This document shows, piece by piece, positions 1 through 10,405 of a DNA stretch of 64,000 bases. The position numbers and the translations under genes were made by a program. How positions within the stretch are numbered: position 1 is the stretch's first letter; every line of letters begins with the position of its first letter. Below the pieces are notes generated by a model. It made no database searches. It saw only the letters and a list, made by a program, of their open reading frames with translations, and was not told the origin of the DNA. This stretch comes from Eonycteris spelaea (lineage: Eukaryota > Chordata > Mammalia > Chiroptera > Pteropodidae), in the NCBI GenBank assembly GCA_003508835.1, contig PUFA01000211.1, positions 2,294,001 to 2,358,000 on the forward strand, written 5' to 3'.

Positions 1-861
1 AGCTATTGGGCTTGAATGTTTCCAAGCAGCATGCCTGTGCTGTTCTCTGGCCCTAACCTCATGTTGGTCTGTGCAGAGGAGCAAGTCCTGCCGTTTTTTT
101 CGAAGAGACTGTGGGCTCTGCTCTCATATGCTCTCTTGCCCTGCATGTGTGCAGGCGTGACTGGGTCTTCTCTTCATGCAGCCAACCTTACAAGGCTCCT
201 TCTTCTCACAGGAGAATGCCTATGCAGTGCTTCCTTGTGGATGACCATTAAAGGAAACAGCTCGCATGTTGACAAAATAGAATAGCTGTGCTCCAGGAAC
301 TTAGCATAGACTATAAGCTCAACCTCACCACCCCACTACTTATCAAATTCAGTGGAGAGAATGTTAATGGAAAATTGTCTTCAAGCAAAGATGACAAATT
401 GGTTTTATCTTGCATGCCAACTGCCAAGGATTGGTAGAGGCTGCCAGGGAATTCAGAGAGAACTTCAGAGGACACGTTGGGGCTCAACTGAAGAGAGCAC
501 CTTGATCCATTAGCCATGTCTGCCTGTGATGAGGAAGGAGGGTGAGGAAGGGCTGCGTGGATCTGGCACTTGTCATACCCACAGATCCTCCCTGAGTTAA
601 GCCTGATCAGGAGAGAGTCCCTCTGAACTGCTTCGTTTCAGCCTCACGTAGAATTACTTTACTGATTTGCGTTGTGATATCACGGCATTGGCCCTGTTAA
701 AAAAAAAAAAATGAAGCAAAGGGTGTTTTTTCAAGAGATTCCATAGTGAGCTCTTTATGGTAAAAAGTTCTCTTCCATTTCAGAACCATACAAAAAACAT
801 ATTTACCCTCGGAAACTGCTTTGCTTTTATCTTGTAGGCACAGAATCATGTAAACCATGCA
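1..861. other. Unassigned non-coding stretch
   Basis: No repeat family, exon or RNA gene was recognised. The only simple feature is an A run at about 699-711. Short open frames on both strands are uninformative. Probably intronic or intergenic unique DNA. Confidence 0.5.
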
Positions 862-1075
862 TCTGTAAACTTTTTTTCTGTAAAAAGCCAGGTAGTAAAT
901 ATTTTAGGCTTTGCAGGTCTCTGTCACAACTATTCAACTGTACTATTGTACCATGAAAGCAATCATAAATAATATGTTAATGATTAGGTGTGGTTGTGTT
1001 CCAGTAAAACTTTATTTACAGAAACAGATGCTGGGCTGGATTTGACTAGCAGGCCATAATATTTCAGCCACTGAT
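862..1075 (+). mobile_element. hAT-type non-autonomous DNA transposon remnant (copy 1)
   Basis: The segment runs from a degenerate 'GTAAACTTT...CTGTAAA' start, through 'TAAATATTTTAGGCTTTGCAG' -like wording and 'CTCTGTCACAACTATTCAAC', to 'AAAACTTTATTTACA' and a 'GGCTGGATTTG...GGCC' end. This layout is characteristic of a common mammalian hAT-derived MITE whose termini read like 'CAGGGGTCGGCAAACT'. Related copies lie at 20612, 30890 (reverse) and 49488. It is non-coding. Strand is by convention relative to this copy; the subfamily name is not assigned. Confidence 0.75.
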
Positions 1076-1996
1076 ATAAGTCTTTCTTTCCATTGACTGT
1101 AAAGAAGCTTAGAATCTGATCTAGCATGTGTATGCACCTGATAAGATGAGCTTTAAATTCTGGCCTCTCTCCTAATTTCATCTGAACCGTCACACTTTAA
1201 TTTCTCCTTTGTCCCATTTTCCTGTCTCTATAATTTAATTTTATTGTATTGTATGTGTTTGTGTAGGCAACTTAAAAATTTTTTTATGAAATAAATCGGG
1301 GTATAAACAGTTAAGTTTTCTTAGGGTGGGGTTACAAATGAAATGTCATGACAAATACCAATGCAATGAAAAATTCCAGGTATCAACCAATGGCTCACTG
1401 CCTGAGTTAATACAATATCTGGTATAGCAAAATTAAAATAAAGCAAAAGGACATAAATGATTACTTGGAGTTTATTGAGAAAATATTTAAATTATGTAAA
1501 TAAGGGAATGTCGATTGAGAGATGGCAGAAGAACTAAGCTTGGCAAGGGAGAATCAAAAAGAAGAAATAAAGAGATAGGTAGACAGGATTGGGGTAGGCT
1601 ATGGTATATGCTGGGCTGGGCCAGCCCATCTCTCGGACAGTCCTGGATCATGACAGAGGTTGGTGATGAGAAGTTAAGAGACAACCTCCAGGTCAGTAGG
1701 GCGGATGAGTCTGAGTTTCCAAATCAGGGTGCTTGCTAGCATTTTATACATGAGTGGTATATGTGCTTAGTTAATGCTTAAGAATTTGTTTTGCTTAAAG
1801 GAAATTATTGACAATCTGGGTCACAGGGTTGAAGTATTTCTTGACTCTAAAGAAAAGTTTAAAACTTTTGAAATTATTTGGGAGGTACCTTTTACTAGTC
1901 CTGACTTTTTCTACCTCTTCAACCATAAGGTTCTTATCTCACTGAATGCATCTGCTAGAAAGGCCTGTATTTTCTCAGAAGAGAACTGTATATCAT

Positions 1997-1999
<3 letters not shown>
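1076..1999. other. Unassigned AT-rich stretch
   Basis: AT-rich sequence without a recognisable repeat or coding signal. Opposing open frames near 1490-1740 mutually overlap and have no domain, which points to chance. Confidence 0.45.

Positions 2000-2032
<33 letters not shown>
2000..2032. repeat. Poly-T tract, 33 nt
   Basis: An uninterrupted run of 33 T. It could be the poly-A tail of a minus-strand retroposon, but the sequence to its right (2033 onward) is not a recognisable SINE, L1 3' end or processed mRNA copy, so it is annotated only as a homopolymer. Confidence 0.95.
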
Positions 2033-2034
<2 letters not shown>

Positions 2035-4794
2035 TCTTGCAGGTGCCTGGCAGTTTAAGTAGGGAAAGTAATGAGTTTTGCAGATTCTGATTCCTGTGTA
2101 GCTTGCCATGAGGGTGGACTCTGAGTACTGAGAAATGCTGCTGACTTGGGAAAGTTTTCTGCTTTATGTGCAAGGCCTCTTAAGGTTTTTTTGTGCTTTG
2201 GAATTTTTCGAAGGTACATTTCAGTTAAGTACTCTCTCCTTTAAACTTTGTTTTCTTCTAGTCACCAAAGGGAGATGTGGTTGTGTAATTAGGACATGAA
2301 ATAGAAATTATTGGCATCTTCCCCAGGAGTCTTTACGTGGAAGCAGAGTGCACATTGGCAAGAGCCAGAGAGAACAAGGGAAGATGAGAGGGTTTGTGCG
2401 GGGGCAGCATTCGTGCTTCCTGCCTGTCTCTGAGGCCATCAGGAGACACTGAAATAATTAAATACACTTGGGCTATATCAGTGGCTTAATTGTATCCTTT
2501 TACTTCTGGACAAAAAAAAAAAAAGGAGGGGGAAGTAGAAAATCTTAGCTGGGCGCAGGGCAGGGAACCACAGACAAAGAAAAGAAGCAATCACATTTCC
2601 CTATTTGTTTATGAAAATAAAGTGTTACTGAGGACTAAAGAAAGAGTCACTTTTCATTATAGGCAGACATTATTTGTGGTGCTGTGACTTCTTTTTCCAA
2701 CTAGGATTCATAACTTCATTGGGCGATACAGCATTAAGATGTCTTTCTTCAAAAGAAGCCAATGAGAGATTATTGCTTTATAATTTAATTTGATGTTGGA
2801 TATAATAAGTCCTTTGAGAGAGACATTTTTTTTAAATGCAAATACTTTTTTTGGTTTTTCTCATTTGATCTCTGTGTTCCCCCTCCCCACATTTAACTAC
2901 TGCCCCTCTCCCCCAATTTGATATAATGAGCACTGCTTTTTGCTGGCAGAGACCATACCTTAGTTACTATGGGCAAATGAACATCAATTTTTTTTGTTCC
3001 TTTTTTTTTTTTTTTGGCCTAGCAACAATGAATGCTTTTCTTGAAAAATTCTCTCAAAGCTGCATGTTCTCATTATAACCCAGACAGCCTAAATAATTGG
3101 ATGAATTTTATGCATAATCAGGGAGGGACCAGAAATTTCACAGGTGACTAAGTCACTGATTACTTTGCAGAATTAGAAGCCAAGTCTTAACTAGTAAATA
3201 CACTCAGAAAAATCTTGGGTTTGCTCAGGGTGGAGTGATGTTCTCTTTTTCACATAGCACTTAGTTTTAGTCCGTCACTGAAGTGGCTTAAGTAATTTGT
3301 CATGTGCTGCTGTGGGGTGACTTTTTCTTCCTCACTATTTTTTATATTTCTATAAGTTGATGTTTTTCTGAACTAACATTCCTTGGAACATATTTCAGTC
3401 TACAGGGTTATTAAGAATCAAAACTGTGCTGTACATTTTTTTTAAAATTGAACCAAAGGCTTCACGTAGTGAGTTATAGAACTGTGGAATGAATAAAATG
3501 GAGATTGTTGAGCTGTGGAATTACTAGAATGGAAATTGCTGTCATCAAGTATAAGTGACTTCAACTGCCTTTGCTTCTTCTGGGGAACAAATATTTGCAT
3601 TGCATCTGGGTGAAGGGAGAGTGTCACATGAATGCATGCTTGGTCATCATAATCCATGGGTCTCTTTCCCTCCCTCCCTTACCCCCATCTTTAGATACCT
3701 GGGTCTTCCCAATGGCAACAAGCTCTTAGAGCCGTAACCCTGTTCTTCCGGTGGGACCGGCTCTGCTGACAGGGCTTTTTCCACCAAGGGAATGAGTCAC
3801 GGTTTATCAAAAGCCTTGCCAAACAATTTTATATATTTTTTAAAAGCTTCAGAAGAATGTTTGTTTTGTCCAGGTTCAGACTGACAGGGCTGGGAAATTA
3901 GAGAAGATTAAGTTTCTCCATCAGTCTTTTTCTTCACTGGACACACGTCACTGGCCCTGCAGACAAACTGAAAAGCAAAGGAATAAATGTATCAGTAAAA
4001 AAGTACCGAAGTTTTTGTCCTCTACCACGCCATCTTCCCTCTGCCACACTTTGGAGGCATCACAGCTCCTGGTGTAACCACAAAATGTCAAGTGACAGCA
4101 GACCTCCTGGTCAGCGAGTTTTAATCCCTAGGATAGGGACAGTGTGGCAGCCAGTAAGGGCAGTGCTACTCGTTGGAGGAGTGAGTTGTCAGGCAGGGAA
4201 CAAAAAAAAAACATGCCACTGAGGACTAGTTTTTCTCAAAGTTGTACCAGCCCTTCAAATAAAGATTATTAAACTTCTCTCTCTATTCTTACTTATGTGT
4301 TAGCCCAAACTTGGATTTATAGCCAAGACTTTTCTCTGGAAAAAAAAAAAAAATGCCTGTATGTCTTGTAAGGGCTTGTAAGGATATATCGCCTTACCTG
4401 CATGTTAAAAATAGAAAAACGAGGACAGAGGAAGAGTAAGTTGCTATGTGACATCCTTGAGACTCATACACACTTTTTTCATCCAGAAATTAGGGCAAGA
4501 AAACATGTTTATATTGCCTAAATGTATAGGCGAGCTTCTAAATGCACATTTTTGGGGGTGTTTTGAATTCAGTGAAGAAATTCCTGTCTCAGAATTGGGG
4601 GGAAAAGCAGCAAATATTTAGATATCTGGTGTTTTAAAAATTAGAGTATTCGGATGCCTTTTCCACACAGTGGAGGATATTATTAAAGCTGTACATATCC
4701 TTAAGTGCTAGGTTTCTCCTAGACTAGAATTTTAGTGGTGCATGAGAACTTCGTTTGGAACAAAGCTGTTTACCACACTAAAAGAGGAAGTGGA
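2033..4794. other. Unassigned non-coding stretch with homopolymer runs
   Basis: No repeat family or gene was recognised over about 2.8 kb. A-rich or T-rich runs occur near 2511-2524, 3001-3015, 4202-4210 and 4340-4353. A diverged 31-bp tandem repeat lies at 3479-3540 (separate entry). Confidence 0.45.
3479..3540. repeat. Diverged 31-bp tandem repeat, two units
   Basis: Units 3479-3509 and 3510-3540 align without gaps with 6 mismatches in 31 positions. Both start GA(A/G)CTGTGGAAT and end ATTG(T/C)T. This is an old direct duplication in otherwise unassigned sequence. Confidence 0.8.
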
Positions 4795-4915
4795 AAGATC
4801 TGGAAATCGGGAGATCTGAGCTGTAGTGTGAGCTCCACAGTGGACTGACTCTGTGTCTTTGGCAAATTGCTTCTGTCTCCCTCTCTAAAAAGTCAGGGCA
4901 TGGGTTTTTATGCTG
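4795..4915 (+). mobile_element. MIR SINE fragment
   Basis: The order 'ggagatctgagctgtagtg' then 'GACTCTGTGTCTTTGGCAAATTGCTTC' -like wording, then 'CTCCCTCTCTAAAAAGTCAGG', matches the MIR core in plus orientation (pol III-derived SINE: tRNA-related head, conserved core, L2-like tail). Diverged and truncated; no function implied. Confidence 0.6.
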
Positions 4916-5884
4916 TGTACTGTGGACCTATGGGGTCCCTTCTTGGAACCTTTTGTAGGGTAAAATGAATGGAAAACAAAAACAAATGGATTCTATATGA
5001 CAATATTTATTACTGCTATAAAAATAAAACAGCAAAACCAAATGGAAAACTGTGTCCTCATATCTTCCAGTTTTAGAATTCTATGGCTATTGAATTCTAA
5101 TCTTAACCAGTAAGCCTCTTTCAGTGTTGAGGAATTCATAGTTCCGGGTAGTGGGGGCATGAAACCAAGTGTGCTTAGCCCCCAAAGTATGTCCTGTTTA
5201 AGCCCACACTAATAACCAGAGTTGTTGGACTTCATCCTTGCTCTCTGTGAGGCTGCTGCACTAAGTGTCTATCAGGGTGACCTAGGAAGGGATGGAGTGA
5301 TTAAGATTAATGTGTAACAGTCTCCCTTTCCCCAGGGTTCCAGACCCTGCCCTCATGTCAACAACTTCACCCTTCCTGACCCCTTCTTGCTCACTCCAGT
5401 CTCCTTTCATACCTTCTGCCTGGTAGACTCTCAGGTCCATTTCAGGAATCCTATTACACTCTACAGAATTTTCTTTTCTCACCTGGAAAGACAGGATGAG
5501 ACATAAAGCTAAAAGATGTGCTGGCCCGTAGAGGAGGTGAGGATAAGTAAGAGAGCAATGTTGGATTGACTTTTTGTTTGTTTTATTTTTTCACTCTTGA
5601 AACAAAAGAGTGGAAATAATTCAGTCACCTTGAGACCAAGAATACCAGGCTTCTTTAAAACATCCAAACATATCTGGTAGGAAGTAAAATCATCACTCAT
5701 TTGCCAAGACTTCTGTTAGCAAAAGAAACGTGACCTGGGCCGAGGAAACAAAAATAGAACTCAAATGATGTAGTTAGCCACTGCAGTACTCTGTGCCATG
5801 CCACGTAAACTCTGCTTCAGATAATTTTTTGGTGACTCTCATGAAAACACAAGACTACTTTTTCCTTCGCTCGTTTTCTTGGCA
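4916..5884. other. Unassigned stretch
   Basis: Contains an A-rich patch at about 4965-5045 and a CT-rich patch near 5320-5420. No confident repeat family or coding signal was seen. Confidence 0.45.
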
Positions 5885-7030
5885 GACATTTGAGGACTTA
5901 CTATGTGCCAAGGGAACAAGGATTGGTCACCTTGATCTACCAGTCAAGTTACCATGTTACTTACTAGGCATTGTCAGATGCTGAGAACACAAAAGCAGAC
6001 ACAGCCTCCTGTCCTTTAGGACACTCAGTTTAGTGAGTAAAGATGCAGGGATAATTTGGACTGAGAGTGTCAGAAAGTGACCCCCGAGCTGTGAGCTTTG
6101 TAGGAGAGTAGCTGTTTGCTATTTACAGTGGGTATTCAGAGGCCGAAGGAGCCTAGTGCATTCTCAGGTCTGTGGATGGTTAGCTGGTTAGAGCCCAGAA
6201 TCTGAATCATGAATAGCAAAGCCTGAGAAGGGGGCTGGGACAATGCACAAGATTCTGTAACCTCAAGACAGTGCCAGGCTGAACGGTCTTAAGCAAGCAA
6301 GGCAAACCTTTAGATGCATGGTTTGAAGGGATCACTCAGGCTGCGAGAGTGGAGAGCAGATCAAGGAAGAAGGCCACAAGCTAAAAGCTGGAAGGCTTTT
6401 GCAGTATCTAGGTAAGGAAGAAGAAGAGTCTGAACAAAGGCCATGACCACAGGGAAGGAGAAACTGAAAGGAGGTAGAATCCACAGCCTAGATGATTGAA
6501 GAGAAGGAAGAGAAGAGAGGGAGAGGACCAGGTGATTAGCTCAGGCACCTGGATAGATTTTCCTCCAAATAGTGATGCAAAGGATGTAGCCCAGGCAGGC
6601 ATTCAGATTCCATATCCTATAGATTTTAAAGCCATTGTCCACGCCTTTCCTCTGATAGGTTTGGCGGGGACAACTTCATTTCAGATACAATGAGTTGGTG
6701 GTACATCAGAGGAGATTGAGTTAGCAGATGATTGGCTGGCTATTCAGAAGTTCAGGAACAAGTTCCAGTGTTAGCAGTAAAAGGCTGTAGAATAGCTAAG
6801 GTCACCCAGAGACTGTGTAACATGAGAAGAAAATGGATGGAGGTAGAAGAACCAGTTGAGGGAGATGGGGAGGAATAGATTGAGTGGTCAGTGGAAAGTC
6901 AGAATAGGCTGATAACCAGGGAGCTAAGGAAGGTGCCAATGAGTGTGTCAAATGATCCAAGAGAAGGATTGAGAAATGTCTGTGGGTGTAGCAATGATTG
7001 CCTAGTAGGTCAGAGGTAACTGGGGCAAAA
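5885..7030 (-). mobile_element. L2 LINE, about 1.1 kb, reverse orientation
   Basis: It begins with the reversed L2 3' end ('GAGGACTTACTATGTGCCA', then 'GGCATTGTCAGATGCTGAGAA'). It continues through the typical reversed body: 'GGATCACTCAGGCTGC', 'TTTTGCAGTATCTAGG' and 'TGTGTCAAATG' near 6946. A filler of roughly 55 bp interrupts the 3' end around 5913-5968. The reading frame is destroyed throughout. Known biology: L2 is an ancient mammalian CR1-like retrotransposon and the likely partner that mobilised MIR. Confidence 0.7.
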
Positions 7031-7142
7031 GCAACTTTAATTCAATTTAGCGATTAATCTGAATTATTTCAAGCATTGATTTTAATTCCTGTATTCCACA
7101 GAAGACTGTCTTGTTATTATGTCAGATATTTTAGAAAGAAAA

Positions 7143-7245
7143 TTTTTTATTATGGTAAATGTGTATAAATAAATTTACCATTGCAGTAATTTTTAAGTGT
7201 ACAATTCAGTAGCTTAAGTACATTCACATTTTTGTGCAAGAAAAT
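7143..7245 (-). mobile_element. L1M 3'-UTR end fragment, reverse orientation
   Basis: Contains the reversed L1M tail: 'TTATTATGGTAAAT', 'AAATTTACCATT', 'TTTTTAAGTGTACAATTCAG' and 'AAGTACATTCACATT'. It stops after 'TTTGTGCAAG', so only the extreme 3' end of the element is present. The same tail occurs at 16568, 18265 and 40937. Confidence 0.75.
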
Positions 7246-7554
7246 AACTTTTTAACAATGGTAAATGTTCATTATAATTGGGTAGAAAAAATAGAATTGG
7301 ATGACAAATCAGTAAAGACTATTATTTCTTCAAGTCGCCTGAAACAAACAGTACATTATCACAGTTCTGTAACTGGAAATTCAGAACTACATTTGAATTA
7401 GAGGTGCAGTTTTGTTCTCCACATGATGTGGCTCTCACTGAAGGCAGTGTCTGAAGAGTTGACAGGCACCCCATGCCATACCCATGAATGCATGTGCAAG
7501 AGCACATTTCAGCAGTTGAAAAGATCCTGGGAAGGATCCCAGTGGTGGATGTAA
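7246..7554. other. Unassigned stretch
   Basis: About 300 bp with no recognised repeat, exon or RNA gene. Confidence 0.4.
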
Positions 7555-7640
7555 GCCAAGCCCCACCACTCACCCATTGTGATCTTGGGCAAGGTACTTA
7601 ATTCTAAATCAGTTTTTTCACTGGTAAAAGCTTGTGCAGA
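7555..7640 (+). mobile_element. MIR core fragment
   Basis: 'CCCACCACTCACCCATTGTG' followed by 'ATCTTGGGCAAGGTACTTAA' and 'CAGTTTTTTCACTGGTAAAA' is the MIR core ('...TGTGACCTTGGGCAAGT...' ) in plus orientation. Short and diverged. Confidence 0.65.
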
Positions 7641-9696
7641 AGATCAAGAGCATGAATGCAGTTGCCATCAGTAAACCATGGAGATCCAGAGCCATGCTGG
7701 TGGGCACGTGTGTCTGTGCACGTGCTTCTGTCCACATGACAGCCGCTGTTCCATTGAAAGCAAGGATCCTGTGCTGAGATAATCAGCGCTTTCCTCTTGC
7801 AGTAGGGCCTTCCTATGAGAGGACATCTCTGAGATCGCAGCAAGCTTGGAAAATGTAACTAAAGAGGAACTTAGGCCTGGGATGACTACTGTCTTAAGGT
7901 CACAAAACCATGGTGCGGCGGGAGGGAGAGAGGTGGAAGCTAAGAATCTGCTTCATAATTGTTTTTCCAGTGGCCAGCTTAATAAATTACCTCTCCTGTT
8001 ACATCCAGTCAGAGCTCCATAGACTGTATTTTAAAAGTCCTAACCACATCAGGGGTGGGAGACGATAATAAACTAATGGAAAAATTCTCCTGGACAAATC
8101 ATACATTGGGACCTTGGCTCTTCTTTCAGACACCAGTACCTGAGTATCTGTCACACCCAGAATACTGCATTAATTGCTGAGAAAAGTCACTAAAGAAATA
8201 CAGGTAGCCATTTTCAGGATTTATGTTATACATATTCAGAAAAGCTCTCCTTTCTCGTGTCTATGTTGTCAGTAAAAAGCCTAAATGTATTTTCTCTGCA
8301 TTTTTAAGTGTTAACTCATGAAACTTGCTCACTGTCCCTTCATGCAGCTGTTGTCCTGCTGTGGTCCTAATGTTGGCTCTGTTCTGCTATGGAGTTTCAT
8401 TTGCCTTAGGTTGAGATGATGGTAGTTCCAGTTTGTGACATGATTTATGTGAAATGTATGCTTCCAGAACAGGTGTGAGTGGCTATGTGAGGACAAGTGT
8501 TACTTTGAAATAGCACAAAGTTTGTTTTCTGTTGTATTTCCAAATGACTCATTGGGAGGAAAAGCTGTTCAGGAATCACCTTTCAGTTACTGGTCCAAGA
8601 ATATGTAAGACCTAGCAAATATTTGGGGTGAGATGACAGACAGCGCCTTGTTTTGTTTGTTTTTCTGTGCCCTCTGAAGAAGCATTCCTGCTGTGTGAAT
8701 AGACCACCCGCCAAGCCAGCATCTGGCCCTTCAGGACCCATGTGCACTGAGGCTAAGCGGGGATGTCCTGTTAGGCTCTTCCTGGGTTGTGAGGACCCAT
8801 CGAGCCCTTCTCCCTGGAGTCCACCAAACTCCATGGCTAGCTGGCAGGTGGGCCCCTCCATTGCCATGTTTGCAGCTCCTGCTGGCCGAGACTCTGGATA
8901 TGGGGCCTGTCTGGTAATTCCCTATGAAGTCAGACTCATGGGCCCTTGGCTGTGGCTTCCACTCTGATGAAAACCAGCTTAGGGAGTCTGAGGAGCCAGG
9001 GAAAGGTTACACTGGGCTGGGATGCTCTGCTCTCTGGGTGGCATTTCCAGCTGACCAAGTAGGACAGCTCAGAGGCACAAGTGTGGTGTTCCCACTGAGC
9101 CTCCTGCATGGGACACAGAGACCTGAAAATGATGGGCCTCTGATTAAGGGTTGCTGTTTTCCCTTCATTTCCCACTCTGTGCGACCTTTGATGATTCTTG
9201 TCCAACCAGAAGTAGCCCACTCTTCTTCAAAAGCTAAAAGGTTCAGGTTCCTTATAACCTGTGCCTTTTGAAAGCATCTCTGCTTGATATTTGCTCTGTC
9301 TGTCTCAGTTCTGGGAAAGAGCTACGAACTCCCTTCAAACCATTGTCAGGGCGGGAGTTAAAAACCATGTAGTTCTAGCCTAGCTCCCCAGCCATATCAG
9401 TTTTACCGAACAGAGAACTTTTGCTAATTCCAGTGTGATTTAGAATTTCTGACTGTCTCTTCCCTGATATCTATTTAATTTGTCAAACCGGCATGAGATG
9501 AAGGAGAATGTGGGGATGAATGCATGGTAATAAATGTCAGTACTTCTTTGTGTTGGCATGTGATTGTCCCTACTGTATGGGAGATGCTTGCTGAGAGGCC
9601 CCCTGGCCCTTCATCCCTGGTCATTTGCTTACTGGTAAGCTGACTTCAGTGCTTGAAGCATGATTTTATCTGGTGTCTCATTATATCATTCCCTTG
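7641..9696. other. Unassigned stretch
   Basis: About 2 kb with no confident repeat. A possible reversed MIR trace lies at 7860-7960 ('TTAAGGTCACAAAACCATGG'), too weak to annotate separately. Opposing open frames of 94-115 codons between 8583 and 9271 overlap on both strands, have no recognisable domain, and are treated as chance in moderately GC-rich DNA. Confidence 0.45.
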
Positions 9697-9748
9697 GTGT
9701 GGGTGGGTGGGTGGGTGGTGGATGGATGGATGGATGGATAGATAGATA
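9697..9748. repeat. Compound tetranucleotide microsatellite (GGGT)n(GGAT)n(GATA)n
   Basis: Successive blocks of GGGT, GGAT and GATA units, each differing from the next by one base. The GGGT block includes four GGG runs separated by single T residues at 9701-9715. Confidence 0.95.
9701..9715 (+). other. G-quadruplex motif with single-T loops
   Basis: GGGTGGGTGGGTGGG fits the canonical G3N1-7 pattern with the shortest loops. Oligonucleotides of this type are known to form very stable parallel quadruplexes. Whether it folds in the chromosome is inference. Confidence 0.7.
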
Positions 9749-9957
9749 ATCTCACATCTTTCCTCTGAAAAGACTCAGAGACAGTCCCGATATGCAGGAT
9801 TAGACAGAAAATAGCTAAGGTGAACCTCATGTTGAGACCTCCCTCCTCAGAATTCCAGCATGTGCATGACATGGATGTGGCATGGTGCTGTGCAGCTGAG
9901 GAGTATTTTGATGTTAAGGAATAAAAAGGAGAAACTAAAGAGATCATTATGATAGTT

Positions 9958-10120
9958 GTTTCATAACAGTAATAGCTGCTTATTGAGCATTATTAAGTTC
10001 AGGTACTGTGCTAGCCTATTCATTCCTATACACAGATATATTTTAAATTTCACACTAACTATATAAAGTAGATCCTACTAATAGCCCCATTTTATAGATA
10101 AGGAAACTGAGACCCCAGAT
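9958..10120 (-). mobile_element. MIR SINE, reverse orientation
   Basis: Reads 'TGCTTATTGAGCATTATTAAG', 'AGGTACTGTGCTAGCC', 'CCCCATTTTATAGATAAGG' and 'AAACTGAGACCCCAGAT', the order expected of reverse-complemented MIR. Truncated before the tRNA-derived head. Confidence 0.75.
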
Positions 10121-10159
10121 CCTTGGACTTTATCTACTTCACTAGTGGGGCTGGGGCCT

Positions 10160-10405
10160 TGAAGCAAGAACTAACATGTATTAGACTTTTACAGTGTACC
10201 TTGGTGCTATGACAAGTACAGTAGAAATATTTCATTTAATCCATTCCAGAATCTTCTGATATGGGCACTATTATTATCCCCATTTTACAAATGGAAACCT
10301 GAGGCATGGGTGAGGTAACCTGCCCAAGGTCACATACCAAGAGATGGAAGAGCCAGAACTGGATGCCAGGTCTGTATGGCTCCAGTGCCCATGTTTGAAA
10401 CTGCT
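10160..10405 (-). mobile_element. Near-complete MIR SINE, reverse orientation
   Basis: Contains 'TTATTATCCCCATTTTACAA', 'AAACCTGAGGCATGG', 'CTGCCCAAGGTCACATACC' and 'GCCAGGTCTGTATGGCTCCA', spanning tail, core and part of the tRNA-related head of MIR in reverse order. It lies immediately after another reversed MIR, so two independent insertions sit side by side. Confidence 0.85.

Noticed and set aside
3145..3155. AP-1/MAF-like palindrome TGACTAAGTCA
   Set aside because: A single short motif in unassigned DNA is expected by chance.
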